Origin: Marinobacter arenosus
Lineage (GTDB): Bacteria > Pseudomonadota > Gammaproteobacteria > Pseudomonadales > Oleiphilaceae
Length of the DNA: 64,000 nucleotides
Reading direction: 5' to 3'
Assembly (NCBI RefSeq): GCF_019264345.1
Contig: NZ_JAHVAO010000001.1
Coordinates: forward strand, 1,674,001 to 1,738,000
Each line of letters begins with the position of its first letter. Positions within the stretch are counted from its first letter, which is position 1. This document shows positions 46,962 to 60,944 of the stretch, piece by piece. The notes beneath the pieces are model-generated. The model was not told the origin of the DNA and did not search any database. It saw only the letters and a list, made by a program, of their open reading frames with translations. A program made the position numbers and the translations under genes.

Positions 46962-48014
46962 ATGGCGGCACACCTTAGCGTCTTTTCTGATTCTTCGGAT
47001 TGGCTGGCACACACCTTGGCCAACGCCTCCTCCGAGTTGCCAGAGTCCGAAGCAGTGCTGGTTGACGGCACCCGCGTTGTTCGAAGGATGCTCGGTGTAC
47101 TAGAACTGACGCCCCCTGCCAGCCGACCCAATCCGAACCACGAAGCCCTGATCATTTCCGCCGGCATCCACGGCAACGAGACCGCTCCCATTGAGGTCCT
47201 CAATGGTTTGGTCAACGAATTGCTGGAAGGCGCTTGGCAATTGGCCTGCCCGCTACTGCTGATACTTGGCAACCCGTCCGCCATGGTGGCTGGCGAACGG
47301 TTTCTGGAAGTGAACATGAACCGGCTGTTCCACGGTGCCCACAGCAAGCCCGAGTATCGCGACCTGCCCGAGGCGGCTCGGGCCCGTCAGATCGAGACGC
47401 TATGCCGGCAATTCTCAGAGAGCCACCCGGACCTTGCCCTTTCGCACTATGACCTGCATACGGCGATCCGGCCGTCCCGGCGGGAAAAGTTTGCGCTGTA
47501 TCCCTTTGTGGAAGGTCGTCGCGTGCCATCTGATCAGTGTGATTTTCTGTTGGAGGCCGAGGTGGAAACCCTGCTGCTCCAGCACAAATCGGGCACCACC
47601 TTCTCGTCGTTTTCATCGTCCCAGCTGGGGGCCGAGAGCTTTACCGTAGAGCTTGGAAAGGTTCGGCCATTCGGGCAAAACGACCTGACCCGGTTTCACG
47701 GCATTCGCGATGCCCTGCGTCGTCGGTTTTGTGGCGCCCCGGCGCCGCAGCAACCCATCTCGTCATCGGCCGGGCTGACGGTGTTTGAAGTGGTGCACGA
47801 AATCCTGAACACCGGGGCACGCTTTGAATTTCACGTGCCTGATGACGTGGCCAACTTTACCGAGTACGCACCCGGCACAGTGATCTGGGAAGATGACCAC
47901 ACCTGTTACCGGGTGGGTGCTATCCCGGAATCCATCGTGTTCCCCAACCGGGATGTACCGGTCGGCCAGCGCGTGGGCTTACTGATCAGGCCCCGGCAAA
48001 GCGTCGGCGCCTGA
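46962..48014 (+). CDS. astE: AstE/AruE, succinylglutamate desuccinylase
   Basis: AstE performs the last step of the AST pathway, cleaving N-succinylglutamate to glutamate and succinate. The 350-residue zinc enzyme of the M14-like AstE/AspA family has SAGIHGNETAPIE (zinc-binding His and Glu, near residue 70), EVNMNRLFHG, DLHTAIRPSRREKFALYP (zinc His), and FTVELGKVRPFGQND (catalytic Glu). It lies in line with aotPJQM but apart from astC-F-G-D-B, which is on the other strand beyond the RND genes. It converges on the RND gene 12 bases away; a short stem GCCTGAC/GTCAGGC (48009-48032) spans both stops. Confidence 0.92.
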   Translation: MAAHLSVFSDSSDWLAHTLANASSELPESEAVLVDGTRVVRRMLGVLELTPPASRPNPNHEALIISAGIHGNETAPIEVLNGLVNELLEGAWQLACPLLLILGNPSAMVAGERFLEVNMNRLFHGAHSKPEYRDLPEAARARQIETLCRQFSESHPDLALSHYDLHTAIRPSRREKFALYPFVEGRRVPSDQCDFLLEAEVETLLLQHKSGTTFSSFSSSQLGAESFTVELGKVRPFGQNDLTRFHGIRDALRRRFCGAPAPQQPISSSAGLTVFEVVHEILNTGARFEFHVPDDVANFTEYAPGTVIWEDDHTCYRVGAIPESIVFPNRDVPVGQRVGLLIRPRQSVGA

Positions 48015-48026
48015 CCCGTCCCGACG

Positions 48027-51000
48027 TCAGGCCGGGGCGTTTTCCGGTTCCGGCACAGGGGTTTTGATCAGCTGCGTACACACGGCGGGAATCACCAGCA
48101 GGGTCAGCACGGTGGACGCCAGCAGGCCGGAGATGATCGCCCAGGCCATGGGCGGCCAGAGTGTTGAGCTTGAGAAAGCCAACGGCAGCAGCCCAGCCAC
48201 AGTGGTGGCCGTGGTCAGCAGAATCGGCCGGGTGCGTTTCTCGACGGCCTGGCGTACCGCGTCACGGATGCCCTCGCCCGCCTCCAATCGCCGGTCCATG
48301 ACATCCAGCAACACAATGGCGTTGTTCACCACAATGCCCACCAGAGCAATGACGCCCAGCAGCGACTGAAACCCAAACGGGGAATCCGACAGCACCAGAC
48401 CGGGGAAGATACCCACGGTGGCCAGCGGAACCGTCAACAGGATAATGCCCACGCGACGGAACGAATTGAACTGCAGCAACAGGAAAAACAGCAGCAGCAA
48501 CACGCCGATAGGCGCCGCCGTCAGCAATGCGCCGTTGGCATCGCCCGATCCTTCCGCGTCGCCACCCATTTCGATGCGGGTTCCGGCCGGTAGGGGGTTG
48601 GCTTCAAGCGCACGATGCAGGCCATCCAGGGCCTTGCTGAACCCATACCCGGGGAGCAGGTTTGCGGTGACCGTGTTCATCCTCACGCCGTCCCGGAGAT
48701 AGCGCACAGCCGGCTCCCAGCTGGTTTCAACACTGGCGACCGCCGACAGCGGTATGGCGTCGCCCTGTTTGTTGTAGACGTTGACGGACAGCAATCGGGA
48801 CAGCGGCAGAGACGTACCCTCCCGGGATCTCAGGACCAGGGGAATCGGGTCCTCCTCCTGGCGGTAGCGTTCGGCCACCACACCAAAACTCTGGCCATAG
48901 AGGCTCTGGGCCACATCGGCCCGGGTCAGCCCGTATCGTGCAGCCGTGGCATCGTCAACGTTGATGGCGATGCTGGGTACGCCAATGTCGAGATCATGGC
49001 GAACATCGACGGTGCCCTCGACACCCCGAAGAACGCCAAAGATCCGCTCCACGGCCTCTGTGCGGGTTTCGTCGTTGGCGTGATAGACCCGAACCTCCAC
49101 CGGTGCCGCCCTGGGCGGCCCCTGGCCGAGAATACCAACAGTGACGTCCAGTTCCGGCATCTCGTCGGCCACGTGCCCACGGACCCAGCGGATCATCTCG
49201 GTCGTATCCGCCAGTGTGGGCGTGCGAATCACCAGACGGGCCCGGTTTGGCGCCTGGGGTGCCCGCTGGAGGTTGTAGTAGAAGCTTGGCCCGGTGAAAC
49301 CCACGAACCGGTGAATTTCCAAAGCATCCGGCTGGGTACGGATCATCTGTTCCAGGTCCGCGGCCGCCTGCGCCGTCCGGGCCTGATCGGTACCTTCAGG
49401 CATGAACAACTCAACGATGACCCGGGGCCGGTCGGCATTCGGGAAGAATTGCTGGGCCATGAACGGCGTCATCGCCACACTGATCGCCACCAACAGGGCA
49501 CCCGCGGCAATGAGGCGGCCGGGGAAACGAAACACCAGGCTTCCAAGGTAACGGGCAAGCCCCGACAGCCGGTCCTTGCCGACATTGCGCCGGGGCTTCA
49601 GAAATCTGGCGGCCAGCAGGGGCACCGCTGAGATCGCCAACAGGTAGCTGACCGACAGGGTCAGCATGATCATGACCGGCACCCCGCGGGTAAAGTCGGC
49701 GGCGCCGCCCTTGGATAACAACAGCGGCGCAAATGCCGCCAGGGTTGTTCCGGTGGACGCACCCAGCGGACCTGCCAGCTCGGCAACGGCCTGGCGCAGG
49801 GCATCCAGGCGTCGCGCACCCTCATCCAGGTAACCCTGAATGTTTTCCACGATGACGATGGCGTTGTCGATCAGAATGCCCAGGGAAATGACCATGCCGA
49901 TGACGGCAATCTGGTGCAGCACGCCTCCGCCAAGGTCATAGAGGCCGACGCTGATCAACGCCACCATGGGCAGGATCGAGGCCACCAGCAGGCCCATGCG
50001 AATACCCATGCCGGTGAACACGACGGCCACAATGATCAGGACCGACAACACCAGACTCCAGGCCAGGTTATCCAGCCGGTCTTCGACCTTATCCGGCTGA
50101 AAGAACATCTCCCGGATCTCGTAGGGCTCGAATTCTGTCCGGATCTCGTTCAGCCGCTCCCGCACCCGTTGGCCGAAACGGATCGCGTCGGTTGTGCCCT
50201 CCTCCATAATGATGGAAACCAGCACAACCCGTTCGCCGTCAAACCAGGTTTCCGGCTGCCTGGGTTCGACGGGGCCGCGCCACACATCGGCGGCCGCCGC
50301 AAGGGGTACCTGCGAGCCATCCGGCAATTCTATTGGCGTCGCCCGAATGGCATCAATGTCCGCAAATTCGCTGTTTGGCAGCACCGACAGGCGCCGCCCG
50401 TTAACCACCACAAAACCACCGGGAATGGTTTGGTTGCGGCGGGCCAGCGTGTCCATGACCCGGGCCGGCGAGATACCCAGCCGGTACAGCGCGGCATCGT
50501 CGAGCGCCAGGGTAATCTGCTCGTCGGCATCGCCCTCCAGGTCGATGCGAGACACTCCGTTGATGTCCGTGAGGTTCTGCTTGAGGCGTTCGGCGACCGC
50601 GCTCAGTTCCGTCACCGACGGGCCACCGGCAACCGCCAGAACGATGGCGGGAATATCGATCAATCGATCATCCAGGGCCATTTGCCCAACGTCATCCGGG
50701 AAATCCTTCCGAGCCCGTTCCATGGCAAGCCGGACCCTGTCCCAGGCGGGGTCCGTATCGTAGATGGTGTCATTGAGACGCAGCCTCACCAGCGCAACAC
50801 CGGTTCGGGCGGTACCCTGGGAAAACTCCACCTCCTCAACCTGGCGCAGTTCATCGACCAGGGGACGCAAAACAAGCCGCTCGACCGCATCGGCACTGGC
50901 CCCCGGATAATTCACATTGATCATGCCGGCGCGGTAGGGAAACGAGGGATCCTCCTGGCGTGGCATGGTGCTGTAGGCGGCCACCCCAAGCAGGCACAAC

Positions 51001-51053
51001 ATGGTGACCACCATGCCGAGCAGGCGCTGGCAGTTCAGGAGCCGGCGAGTCAT
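48027..51053 (-). CDS. RND efflux transporter (AcrB/HAE family)
   Basis: This inner-membrane pump of 1008 residues has the RND topology: a short N-terminal helix (MVVTMLCLLGVAAYSTMPRQEDPSFPYR), two large periplasmic loops, and two blocks of helices (about 330-480 and 845-990). TM4 reads GILIDNAIVIVENI: the first Asp of the AcrB D407/D408 pair is present, the second is Asn. Porter-domain motifs such as YPGASADAVERLV are normal. The substrate cannot be predicted. It overlaps the adaptor gene by one base (TGATG) and is probably controlled by the divergent TetR regulator. Confidence 0.92.
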   Translation of the reverse strand: MTRRLLNCQRLLGMVVTMLCLLGVAAYSTMPRQEDPSFPYRAGMINVNYPGASADAVERLVLRPLVDELRQVEEVEFSQGTARTGVALVRLRLNDTIYDTDPAWDRVRLAMERARKDFPDDVGQMALDDRLIDIPAIVLAVAGGPSVTELSAVAERLKQNLTDINGVSRIDLEGDADEQITLALDDAALYRLGISPARVMDTLARRNQTIPGGFVVVNGRRLSVLPNSEFADIDAIRATPIELPDGSQVPLAAAADVWRGPVEPRQPETWFDGERVVLVSIIMEEGTTDAIRFGQRVRERLNEIRTEFEPYEIREMFFQPDKVEDRLDNLAWSLVLSVLIIVAVVFTGMGIRMGLLVASILPMVALISVGLYDLGGGVLHQIAVIGMVISLGILIDNAIVIVENIQGYLDEGARRLDALRQAVAELAGPLGASTGTTLAAFAPLLLSKGGAADFTRGVPVMIMLTLSVSYLLAISAVPLLAARFLKPRRNVGKDRLSGLARYLGSLVFRFPGRLIAAGALLVAISVAMTPFMAQQFFPNADRPRVIVELFMPEGTDQARTAQAAADLEQMIRTQPDALEIHRFVGFTGPSFYYNLQRAPQAPNRARLVIRTPTLADTTEMIRWVRGHVADEMPELDVTVGILGQGPPRAAPVEVRVYHANDETRTEAVERIFGVLRGVEGTVDVRHDLDIGVPSIAINVDDATAARYGLTRADVAQSLYGQSFGVVAERYRQEEDPIPLVLRSREGTSLPLSRLLSVNVYNKQGDAIPLSAVASVETSWEPAVRYLRDGVRMNTVTANLLPGYGFSKALDGLHRALEANPLPAGTRIEMGGDAEGSGDANGALLTAAPIGVLLLLFFLLLQFNSFRRVGIILLTVPLATVGIFPGLVLSDSPFGFQSLLGVIALVGIVVNNAIVLLDVMDRRLEAGEGIRDAVRQAVEKRTRPILLTTATTVAGLLPLAFSSSTLWPPMAWAIISGLLASTVLTLLVIPAVCTQLIKTPVPEPENAPA

Positions 51054-52132
51054 CAGCGCACCTCCACCGCATCGCCGTCGGTCAGGCGCGTCATACCCGC
51101 GTACACCACCTGGTCTCCGGGAGCGAGCGCGTCGGCACGGACCACAACCCGTTCGCCGATCACCCGCTCAACGGTCACCGGGATACGCCTCGCTTCCCCG
51201 CCACGCACCCGGAAGACCCCGGTTCCATCGGCGGTACGGATGACCGACAGCAGCGGTACCGTCGTCGCCGAGGTGGTGACCGGCGTAATGCCGACCTCAA
51301 CGGGCTCACCCGGCTCCAGGGTATCCACGGGAAGGCTGACCAGTACCGGATGCAGTTCGCCGCGCACGGCACCGGCCTGGGCAATTTCGATCACTGACCC
51401 GGTCTGGTGCGGACGATGCCTGTCCTGCACGGACCAGACCGGCAACTCCTGCTCCAGTGCCACGTGGTCCAGCAGGTACGCCGGCACCCGAACCTCGACT
51501 TCACGACCCTGGGGCGAGGACAGGCGCATGACCGGCTGCCCGGCGGCGACAAACTCGTCCGGTTCGACCAGCAGGGCTTCCACCCGACCGGCAAAGGGCG
51601 CGCGCAGGGTGCTTTCGTTCAACAACTGCGTGGCTTCGGCAAGGGCAGCCTCGGCGGTGGCCACGCTGGCCCTGAGTGCGTCGCGTCGGGCGGCAATCTG
51701 TTCCAGGCTCTGCTCGGACACCACGCCGCGTTCATGCAATCGGCTCGAACGATCCCACTCCCGCCGGGCCTGTTCATACTGGGTATTCAGCTCCTCCAGC
51801 TTGGCCCGGGCGGAATCCCGGGCCGGTGCCAGCGCGGGGTTGTACACCCGGGCCAGCACCTCACCGACCGCCACCCGCTGACCCAATTCCACCGCCCGCT
51901 CCTTCAGGGTGCCGCTCACCTGGAAGGTCAGGGTCGCCCGCTGAGTGGCCCGTACAATCCCGGAAAAGCGCAGGGGGATTCCCTCTGTCTGCCCGCCGGT
52001 TACCTCGGCGACACGGACCGAGACCGTCGGAATGTCGGTCTCCGACGACACATCACCGGCCTTGCATCCGGCCAGTACCATTGAAATGACAACCAGGGAA
52101 ACGGCGGCAAATGGGAGGGAGAGTGGCTTCAT
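51053..52132 (-). CDS. RND periplasmic adaptor (membrane fusion protein), lipoprotein
   Basis: This HlyD/AcrA-type adaptor links the RND pump to an outer-membrane channel. The 359-residue product is a lipoprotein (lipobox LAGC, Cys23) with a first beta segment (RFSGIVRATQRATLTFQVSGTLKERAV), a lipoyl half-motif, a coiled-coil hairpin (about 100-165: LEELNTQYEQARREWDRSS), the second lipoyl half (STLRAPFAGRVEALLVEPDEFV), and a beta-barrel. No outer-membrane factor gene is adjacent, so a channel encoded elsewhere such as TolC is implied. Confidence 0.92.
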   Translation of the reverse strand: MKPLSLPFAAVSLVVISMVLAGCKAGDVSSETDIPTVSVRVAEVTGGQTEGIPLRFSGIVRATQRATLTFQVSGTLKERAVELGQRVAVGEVLARVYNPALAPARDSARAKLEELNTQYEQARREWDRSSRLHERGVVSEQSLEQIAARRDALRASVATAEAALAEATQLLNESTLRAPFAGRVEALLVEPDEFVAAGQPVMRLSSPQGREVEVRVPAYLLDHVALEQELPVWSVQDRHRPHQTGSVIEIAQAGAVRGELHPVLVSLPVDTLEPGEPVEVGITPVTTSATTVPLLSVIRTADGTGVFRVRGGEARRIPVTVERVIGERVVVRADALAPGDQVVYAGMTRLTDGDAVEVR

Positions 52133-52211
52133 GATCGATCCTTTCGTCCATGTTCATGTCGGTGGCAGGCGCCCGCTCCATCGGGAACCCGAACGTTGCA
52201 TATGGACATAA

Positions 52212-52234
52212 TGTCACTCTTTGACATTTTGTCA
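52212..52234. promoter_or_regulatory. Candidate TetR operator with three half-sites
   Basis: TGTCA-N5-TGACA-N3-TGTCA alternates half-sites in inverted orientation in the gap between the adaptor (start 52132) and tetR (start 52299). TTGACA elements on both strands (52221-52226 plus; 52230-52235 minus) overlap it and could be -35 boxes of divergent promoters, so binding would block both. Confidence 0.55.
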
Positions 52235-52298
52235 ATAATCAGCTTTTATCCACTTTCAGGTATGATGCCCCTGCAGTCGCCGACAAATGGAAGACGCC

Positions 52299-52946
52299 AT
52301 GAGTGAACCGCTTAAGACCCGCCGCGAACGGGAGAAACAGGCCCGATACGATGCCATTCTGGATGCCGCTGAACTGGTGTTTTCAGAGAAAGGCTACGAG
52401 CGAACCTCCATGGACGACATTGCTCGCACCGCCAGCCTGAGCCGGGCCTTGCTGTATGTGTATTTCAAAGACAAGGCGGCCATTCAGCGGGGCATTATGC
52501 TGCGGGCGGGTCAAAGCCTGACCGCCCGCTTCCAGGAGGCCAAAGCGACTGCCGATACCGGTCTGGCACAGATTTCAGCCATGGGCGAGGCCTATTACCG
52601 GTTCTATCAGGATGAGCCGGATTACTTTTCCGCACTGACCCAGGCGTCGACGGCCATGGCAGAAGCCGACGAGAGTCAGGCCGAAGAAATGCTGTGCTCG
52701 AAAGCGGAGCTGATGGAATTGATGATCGGTGCCATCAGGCAGGGGCTGGAAGATGGCACCATGAGCCGGGAGCGGATCACCGACCCGGTGCAGACGGCAC
52801 TGTACCTGCGGGGGGCTCTGCACGGGGTCATACTGCTGTGTCAGTCTGAGCTGGGCTCGGGGGAAGGCGGCGCCGGTGGCAACTTCTCCGCCGACGCCCT
52901 GATCCGTCACACCATGGAGATGCTGACGTCGTCGATCGCAGCCTAA
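52299..52946 (+). CDS. TetR/AcrR family regulator
   Basis: The 215-residue repressor-type protein has an N-terminal helix-turn-helix (about 10-60: [46 protein letters not shown]) and a variable ligand-binding C-terminus. Divergence from the RND adaptor gene suggests it represses the pump. ATG 52299 has GGAAG upstream; an ATG four codons earlier is possible. Its TAA stop overlaps the TAG stop of convergent astB in the four bases CTAA. Confidence 0.9.
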   Translation: MSEPLKTRREREKQARYDAILDAAELVFSEKGYERTSMDDIARTASLSRALLYVYFKDKAAIQRGIMLRAGQSLTARFQEAKATADTGLAQISAMGEAYYRFYQDEPDYFSALTQASTAMAEADESQAEEMLCSKAELMELMIGAIRQGLEDGTMSRERITDPVQTALYLRGALHGVILLCQSELGSGEGGAGGNFSADALIRHTMEMLTSSIAA

Positions 52947-54283
52947 CGCTGAAAATCGTAGATTGATCCCAGACCGAGGATACCGGTCAGTTCATCAAGG
53001 GCCTTGCGCACCTCTTCGAGCAACATCGGGTCGGCCAGGTCTTCCTGTGAGAGCCGGTCCCGATAGTGCGCCCTCACCCAGGTTGTCAGGCGCTCGTAAA
53101 GGGCATCGGTCAGCAGCACGCCCCGATGCATGGCCTGCAGCTCGTCATCACTCAGCACCACCCGCAACCTCAGGCAAGCCGGGCCGCCTCCGTTACGCAT
53201 GGACTGCTTGACGTCAAACACCTCCACCGAGGTGATCGGCCCGCCGGACTTCACCAGTTCATCCAGGTACCGACTGACCGACGCCACCTCCCGACACTCG
53301 CCCGGCACCGCCAGCAGCATGCCATCCGGCGTGTTCAGCAACTGGCTGTTGAACAGGTACGAGGCCACCGCGTCTTCAATCGGCACCTCCGCACTGCTGA
53401 CCCGGACAGCGTCCAGCTCCGCACCGGTCAGGCGGGAGCGAATCCCCGCCAGCACCTGTTCTTCCTCAAGAAACGCCATCTCGTGGTAGAACAACGTGTT
53501 GCCATTGCCCACGGCGATCACATCGTTGTGAAAGACGCCCGCATCGATGGCGTCGGGGTTCTGCTGGGCAAAAACCACACCCTGCTCCTTGAGCCCATGC
53601 AGCCGGGCAATGGCCTGCGAGGCCTCGAGGGTCTGGCGGGCGGGAAATTTCTTCGGCGCGGGCGCCTGCTCATTGAACGCGATCTGGCCGTAGACGAAGA
53701 GTTCAACACCCGGCTCCCCGTATCCGCCGCATAACCGGGTGTGGTTGGCCGCGCCTTCGTCGCCAAACTGGCTAACGGAGGGCAGGGCCGGGTGATGGGC
53801 GAAATAGCTTTCGTCCGCAAAGATCGCCTTCAACGCTCGCCCGGTCACCACGTGTTCAATGGAGCGGTGGAACTTGGCACTCAGGTTTGCGGGCGTAAAG
53901 TGAACCCGATGGTCTCCGGTATCGGCACTCGGGGATACCGTCGCAGCATTGGCGGTCCACATGGTCGAGGCCGAAGAGACCGCTGCCAGGATCGATGGAC
54001 TGGCCTTGGCCACGCGCTCGAGTATCTGACTGTCGGAGCCCTCGAAGCCAAGCTTCCTGAGCGTCGGAATGTGCGGGCGCTCATGTGGCGGCAGCACGCC
54101 CTGTACATAGCCCCGGTCCGCCAGACGCTTCATCTTCGCGAGGCCCTGAAGGGCGGCCTCTTGCGGATTGGACTCTGCGCGCACGTTGGATTTCGAGGCA
54201 ACGTTGCCCCACGAGAGCCCGGCGTAGTTGTGGGTGGGGCCGACCAGACCGTCGAAATTTGCTTCTACCGCGTGCTTCACCAT
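52943..54283 (-). CDS. astB: AstB/AruB, succinylarginine dihydrolase
   Basis: AstB hydrolyses N2-succinylarginine to succinylornithine, releasing two ammonia and CO2. The 446-residue protein (E. coli 447) has the guanidine-modifying fold with the N-terminal signature [30 protein letters not shown], and the C-terminal [18 protein letters not shown] with the active-site Cys. Last gene of the astC-aruF-aruG-astD-astB run, 17 bases after astD. Confidence 0.96.
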   Translation of the reverse strand: MVKHAVEANFDGLVGPTHNYAGLSWGNVASKSNVRAESNPQEAALQGLAKMKRLADRGYVQGVLPPHERPHIPTLRKLGFEGSDSQILERVAKASPSILAAVSSASTMWTANAATVSPSADTGDHRVHFTPANLSAKFHRSIEHVVTGRALKAIFADESYFAHHPALPSVSQFGDEGAANHTRLCGGYGEPGVELFVYGQIAFNEQAPAPKKFPARQTLEASQAIARLHGLKEQGVVFAQQNPDAIDAGVFHNDVIAVGNGNTLFYHEMAFLEEEQVLAGIRSRLTGAELDAVRVSSAEVPIEDAVASYLFNSQLLNTPDGMLLAVPGECREVASVSRYLDELVKSGGPITSVEVFDVKQSMRNGGGPACLRLRVVLSDDELQAMHRGVLLTDALYERLTTWVRAHYRDRLSQEDLADPMLLEEVRKALDELTGILGLGSIYDFQR

Positions 54284-54300
54284 CGCTGTCGGTTCCGTTC

Positions 54301-56962
<2,662 letters not shown>

Positions 56963-56990
56963 GTTGCGCCCTCCGTCCGGGTTGGGGTCA

Positions 56991-58007
56991 TCATAATGGC
57001 GCAATCCTTACCGCATCGCCGGCGGTTTTGCCCAGCAACGCCCAGGTCTTTACCGATACCTTGAGCTCGTCATCCAGGGTTTCCTCGACATGTGTCAGGG
57101 TACACCGGAAATCCGACGCTTCGCCGGCGGCAATCAGGCACAGATCCCCGGTGTCTTCGTGCCGGCCATGCAGGGTTTTCCGATGACTGGTCACCAGTGT
57201 GCGAAGGGCATCGGTGCGGGCTTCGAGCACCGGCCCGGCGTCAAAAATGTCCAGGTAACACCCCGCATGAAAGCCCTCGCGCTGCAGCAACTCGAAATTC
57301 GGCGCGGTCAGCGTGTGGGCCTGCCCGAGGGCGGCCTGGGCGTCCTCAGTGAGCAGTGTTACGTAGATCGGGTTCGGGGGCATCAGCTCAGCAATGAAGG
57401 TCTTGCTGAGCAGGGCCGAGTACTGATCTGCGGTTTCAAAATCCATGTTGAAGAAGTGCCGGGCCAGGCTGTCCCAGAATGGCACACTGCCGTCCTCGGC
57501 CTGCACCCCCTGAATCTCCACGACCACCCGCGGCGAGAACCAGTCCCTGTGCTCGGCAATAAACAGGATCCGGGCGCGGGACAGCAGCTCAAACGCGTCG
57601 GTATTGCGAAGCTCCGGGCGGATGGAGAAGGAACAGAGCAGGGTCTGATCGGTCAGGGAATGGGATGGGTACAGCACTTCAACGCGGCGCGACACCCCCA
57701 GCTCGTGAGAGGCATGGATCAAGGCATCGCGGCGGTAATTGTAGAACGGCTGTCCGTTACCCGCGCGGGCGTCGATGCCGGCGGTGCCGTCCACGGACCC
57801 GGTCACCGTGTTCTCAAGGACAAACAGGAACCTGGGTGCCTCACCGGCCGGAACCTTGCCAGCAAAGGACGCCAGGGAATGTTCTATTTTCTGCGCAAGG
57901 GCTTCCGACTGCTTGGGCAGGGTCGAGGAAAGACGGGCACCCTGGGTGCCCGCAATCTCGAGTATCTGATCCAAATCATCCGGTTGCGCCGGACGTACAA
58001 GCCACAT
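56991..58007 (-). CDS. aruF: AruF, arginine/ornithine N-succinyltransferase second subunit
   Basis: AruF is the second subunit of the arginine/ornithine succinyltransferase in Pseudomonas-type pathways. The 338-residue product aligns by eye with AruG throughout: WLVRPAQPDDLDQILEIAGTQGARLSSTLP at the start, FELLSRARILFIAEHRDWF, EIQGVQAEDGSVPFWDSLA and FIAELMPPNPIYVTLL. Enterobacteria have only one AstA, so two subunits mark a Pseudomonas-like operon. It lies between astC (9 bases upstream) and aruG (28 bases downstream). Confidence 0.92.
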   Translation of the reverse strand: MWLVRPAQPDDLDQILEIAGTQGARLSSTLPKQSEALAQKIEHSLASFAGKVPAGEAPRFLFVLENTVTGSVDGTAGIDARAGNGQPFYNYRRDALIHASHELGVSRRVEVLYPSHSLTDQTLLCSFSIRPELRNTDAFELLSRARILFIAEHRDWFSPRVVVEIQGVQAEDGSVPFWDSLARHFFNMDFETADQYSALLSKTFIAELMPPNPIYVTLLTEDAQAALGQAHTLTAPNFELLQREGFHAGCYLDIFDAGPVLEARTDALRTLVTSHRKTLHGRHEDTGDLCLIAAGEASDFRCTLTHVEETLDDELKVSVKTWALLGKTAGDAVRIAPL

Positions 58008-58016
58008 ATTGACTCC

Positions 58017-59330
<1,314 letters not shown>

Positions 59331-60782
59331 TCAGGGCATAAGAACATCCGGTTCCCCGACCGCCGGCAATTCAATGATCTGCCGATTTTTCCCGTCCCGC
59401 CCCATCAGGGCCTTGATCAGCAGCTTGTAGGAATCCAGATCAAAGGTGACCGCCTGCCCCCGCAGCGACAGATCATGGGCCTCACTCTCCTCGTGCACCG
59501 TGGCCACATGCATCCAGTTATAGACCACCAGGATATCGGTGCGCCCCGCGAACGGATTATGCTCGACCACACCGACCGGCCCTTTCCACGGCCAGGTCTT
59601 CAGGCGAAGGCTGTGGAACGCGATCTGGGTTCGCAGGTTATAGCGGGTGACATCCTCCTGCCCTTCACAGGCGCCCTTGCAGCGCCCGAGCGTTCGCTGG
59701 AAACAGGCACCGTTATGGTCAGGCTCCAGGCCCAGAAGACGATTACAGAGGTCATTTTTCGCGGCGATGCCGCTCAAAGCCCGTTCGGCATCCCGCTTGC
59801 TGCGAAACAGACCGAAATAGTCCCCCAGCCGGTGGGGCTCGATTTCCCGGACCAGACGCGCCTGCAGAAAGCCGCTGCCGTTCTCGCTCAACTCGATACT
59901 CACCAGATTCTTCGCCGCCCGGGAGCGGCGGTTGAACATCGGCTTTAGGGCTTTGATCTGCTTCAGTTCCAGCAGCAGCGCGCCGAGCTCACCGGCGGTT
60001 TCGGTCCAGTCAACGCGGCGCAGGCTTTCGGACATCCGCACACCGCGGCTCGTGTTGTGGTCACCGGAGAAATGCGAGGCCACCCGCTGGGCAATGTTGG
60101 TGCTCTTGCCGACATAGAGCAGTACGTCGTTCTCCCCATAAAATCGATAAACCCCCGGCCCTGACGGCAGGTCCTGGAGTGTGTCCGGGGGCAGATGTGA
60201 GGGAATGCTCGGGCGTTGGAGCAGGTCACGAATTGCCTGCTCAAGGCTTTCGTCACCCCGGTCTGCCCGGGCATGGAGAAAGAACGACAGCATCGCCTCG
60301 ACATCCCCCATGGCACGGTGGCGTTGCACCTGCGCCAGCCCGTGCCGCTCTATGAGCGCATCCATGTTGTGACGGCGGAATTCCGGATACAGCCGACGGG
60401 ACAGCTTGACCGTGCATAGGACCCGGGCCGAAAACATACGCCCCAACCTGCGGTACTCCGACTTGATAAAGCCATAGTCAAATCGCGCGTTGTGGGCAAC
60501 GAAGACCGTGCCTTCCAGTTGCGCTTCGAGGTCGTCGGCAACCTCCGCGAATCGCGGGGCGTCTGCGACCATCTCGTTGGAAATGCCGGTAAAGTTCTCT
60601 ATAAACCGGGAGATACGGGTCTCCGGGTTCAGCAGGGTCTGCCATTCGCCCACTGTTTCACCGGCACGCCAGAACCGAATGCCGATCTCGGTGATCCGGT
60701 CCCGCGAGGAGTTGCCTCCCGTGGTTTCGATATCGAGAAACGCAAATGTCGTGTCTTGGAGGTATGTACTTTCGGAGGTCAT
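59331..60782 (-). CDS. DnaQ-type 3'-5' exonuclease fused to GIY-YIG (UvrC-like) nuclease
   Basis: The 483-residue protein joins two nucleases. Residues about 10-180 are a DEDDh exonuclease like DNA polymerase III epsilon: ExoI FLDIETTGG, ExoII VAHNARFDYGFI, ExoIII HRAMGDVEAM. Residues about 205-290 are a GIY-YIG endonuclease: GPGVYRFYGENDVLLYVGKS, RVASHF, ALLLELKQIKALKPMFN. The remainder, including a Cys-containing patch near residue 365 (CFQRTLGRCKGAC), resembles the UvrC/Cho middle region. The order suggests a repair or proofreading nuclease; the UvrB-binding and RNase-H parts of UvrC are absent. It starts with ATG 60782 and lies upstream of astC without obvious link. Confidence 0.9.
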   Translation of the reverse strand: MTSESTYLQDTTFAFLDIETTGGNSSRDRITEIGIRFWRAGETVGEWQTLLNPETRISRFIENFTGISNEMVADAPRFAEVADDLEAQLEGTVFVAHNARFDYGFIKSEYRRLGRMFSARVLCTVKLSRRLYPEFRRHNMDALIERHGLAQVQRHRAMGDVEAMLSFFLHARADRGDESLEQAIRDLLQRPSIPSHLPPDTLQDLPSGPGVYRFYGENDVLLYVGKSTNIAQRVASHFSGDHNTSRGVRMSESLRRVDWTETAGELGALLLELKQIKALKPMFNRRSRAAKNLVSIELSENGSGFLQARLVREIEPHRLGDYFGLFRSKRDAERALSGIAAKNDLCNRLLGLEPDHNGACFQRTLGRCKGACEGQEDVTRYNLRTQIAFHSLRLKTWPWKGPVGVVEHNPFAGRTDILVVYNWMHVATVHEESEAHDLSLRGQAVTFDLDSYKLLIKALMGRDGKNRQIIELPAVGEPDVLMP

Positions 60783-60944
60783 GAAGTGACTGTACGTTTA
60801 TTAATCGATCGCAGATGGCTGTCTGACAAGGAAAAGCTGCTATAGACATTCGTCTAAATATTGTGCGAATTCATTTGAATTGTCACAAATTGGTAACTAC
60901 CTTGTTTTTGGGTCCAACAACAATAATGTGTGGAGACAACAACG

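Noticed and set aside
48009..48032. Terminator between astE and the RND gene
   Set aside because: The stem GCCTGAC/GTCAGGC is only 7 bp with no T-run, and overlaps both stop codons; too weak to list as a terminator.
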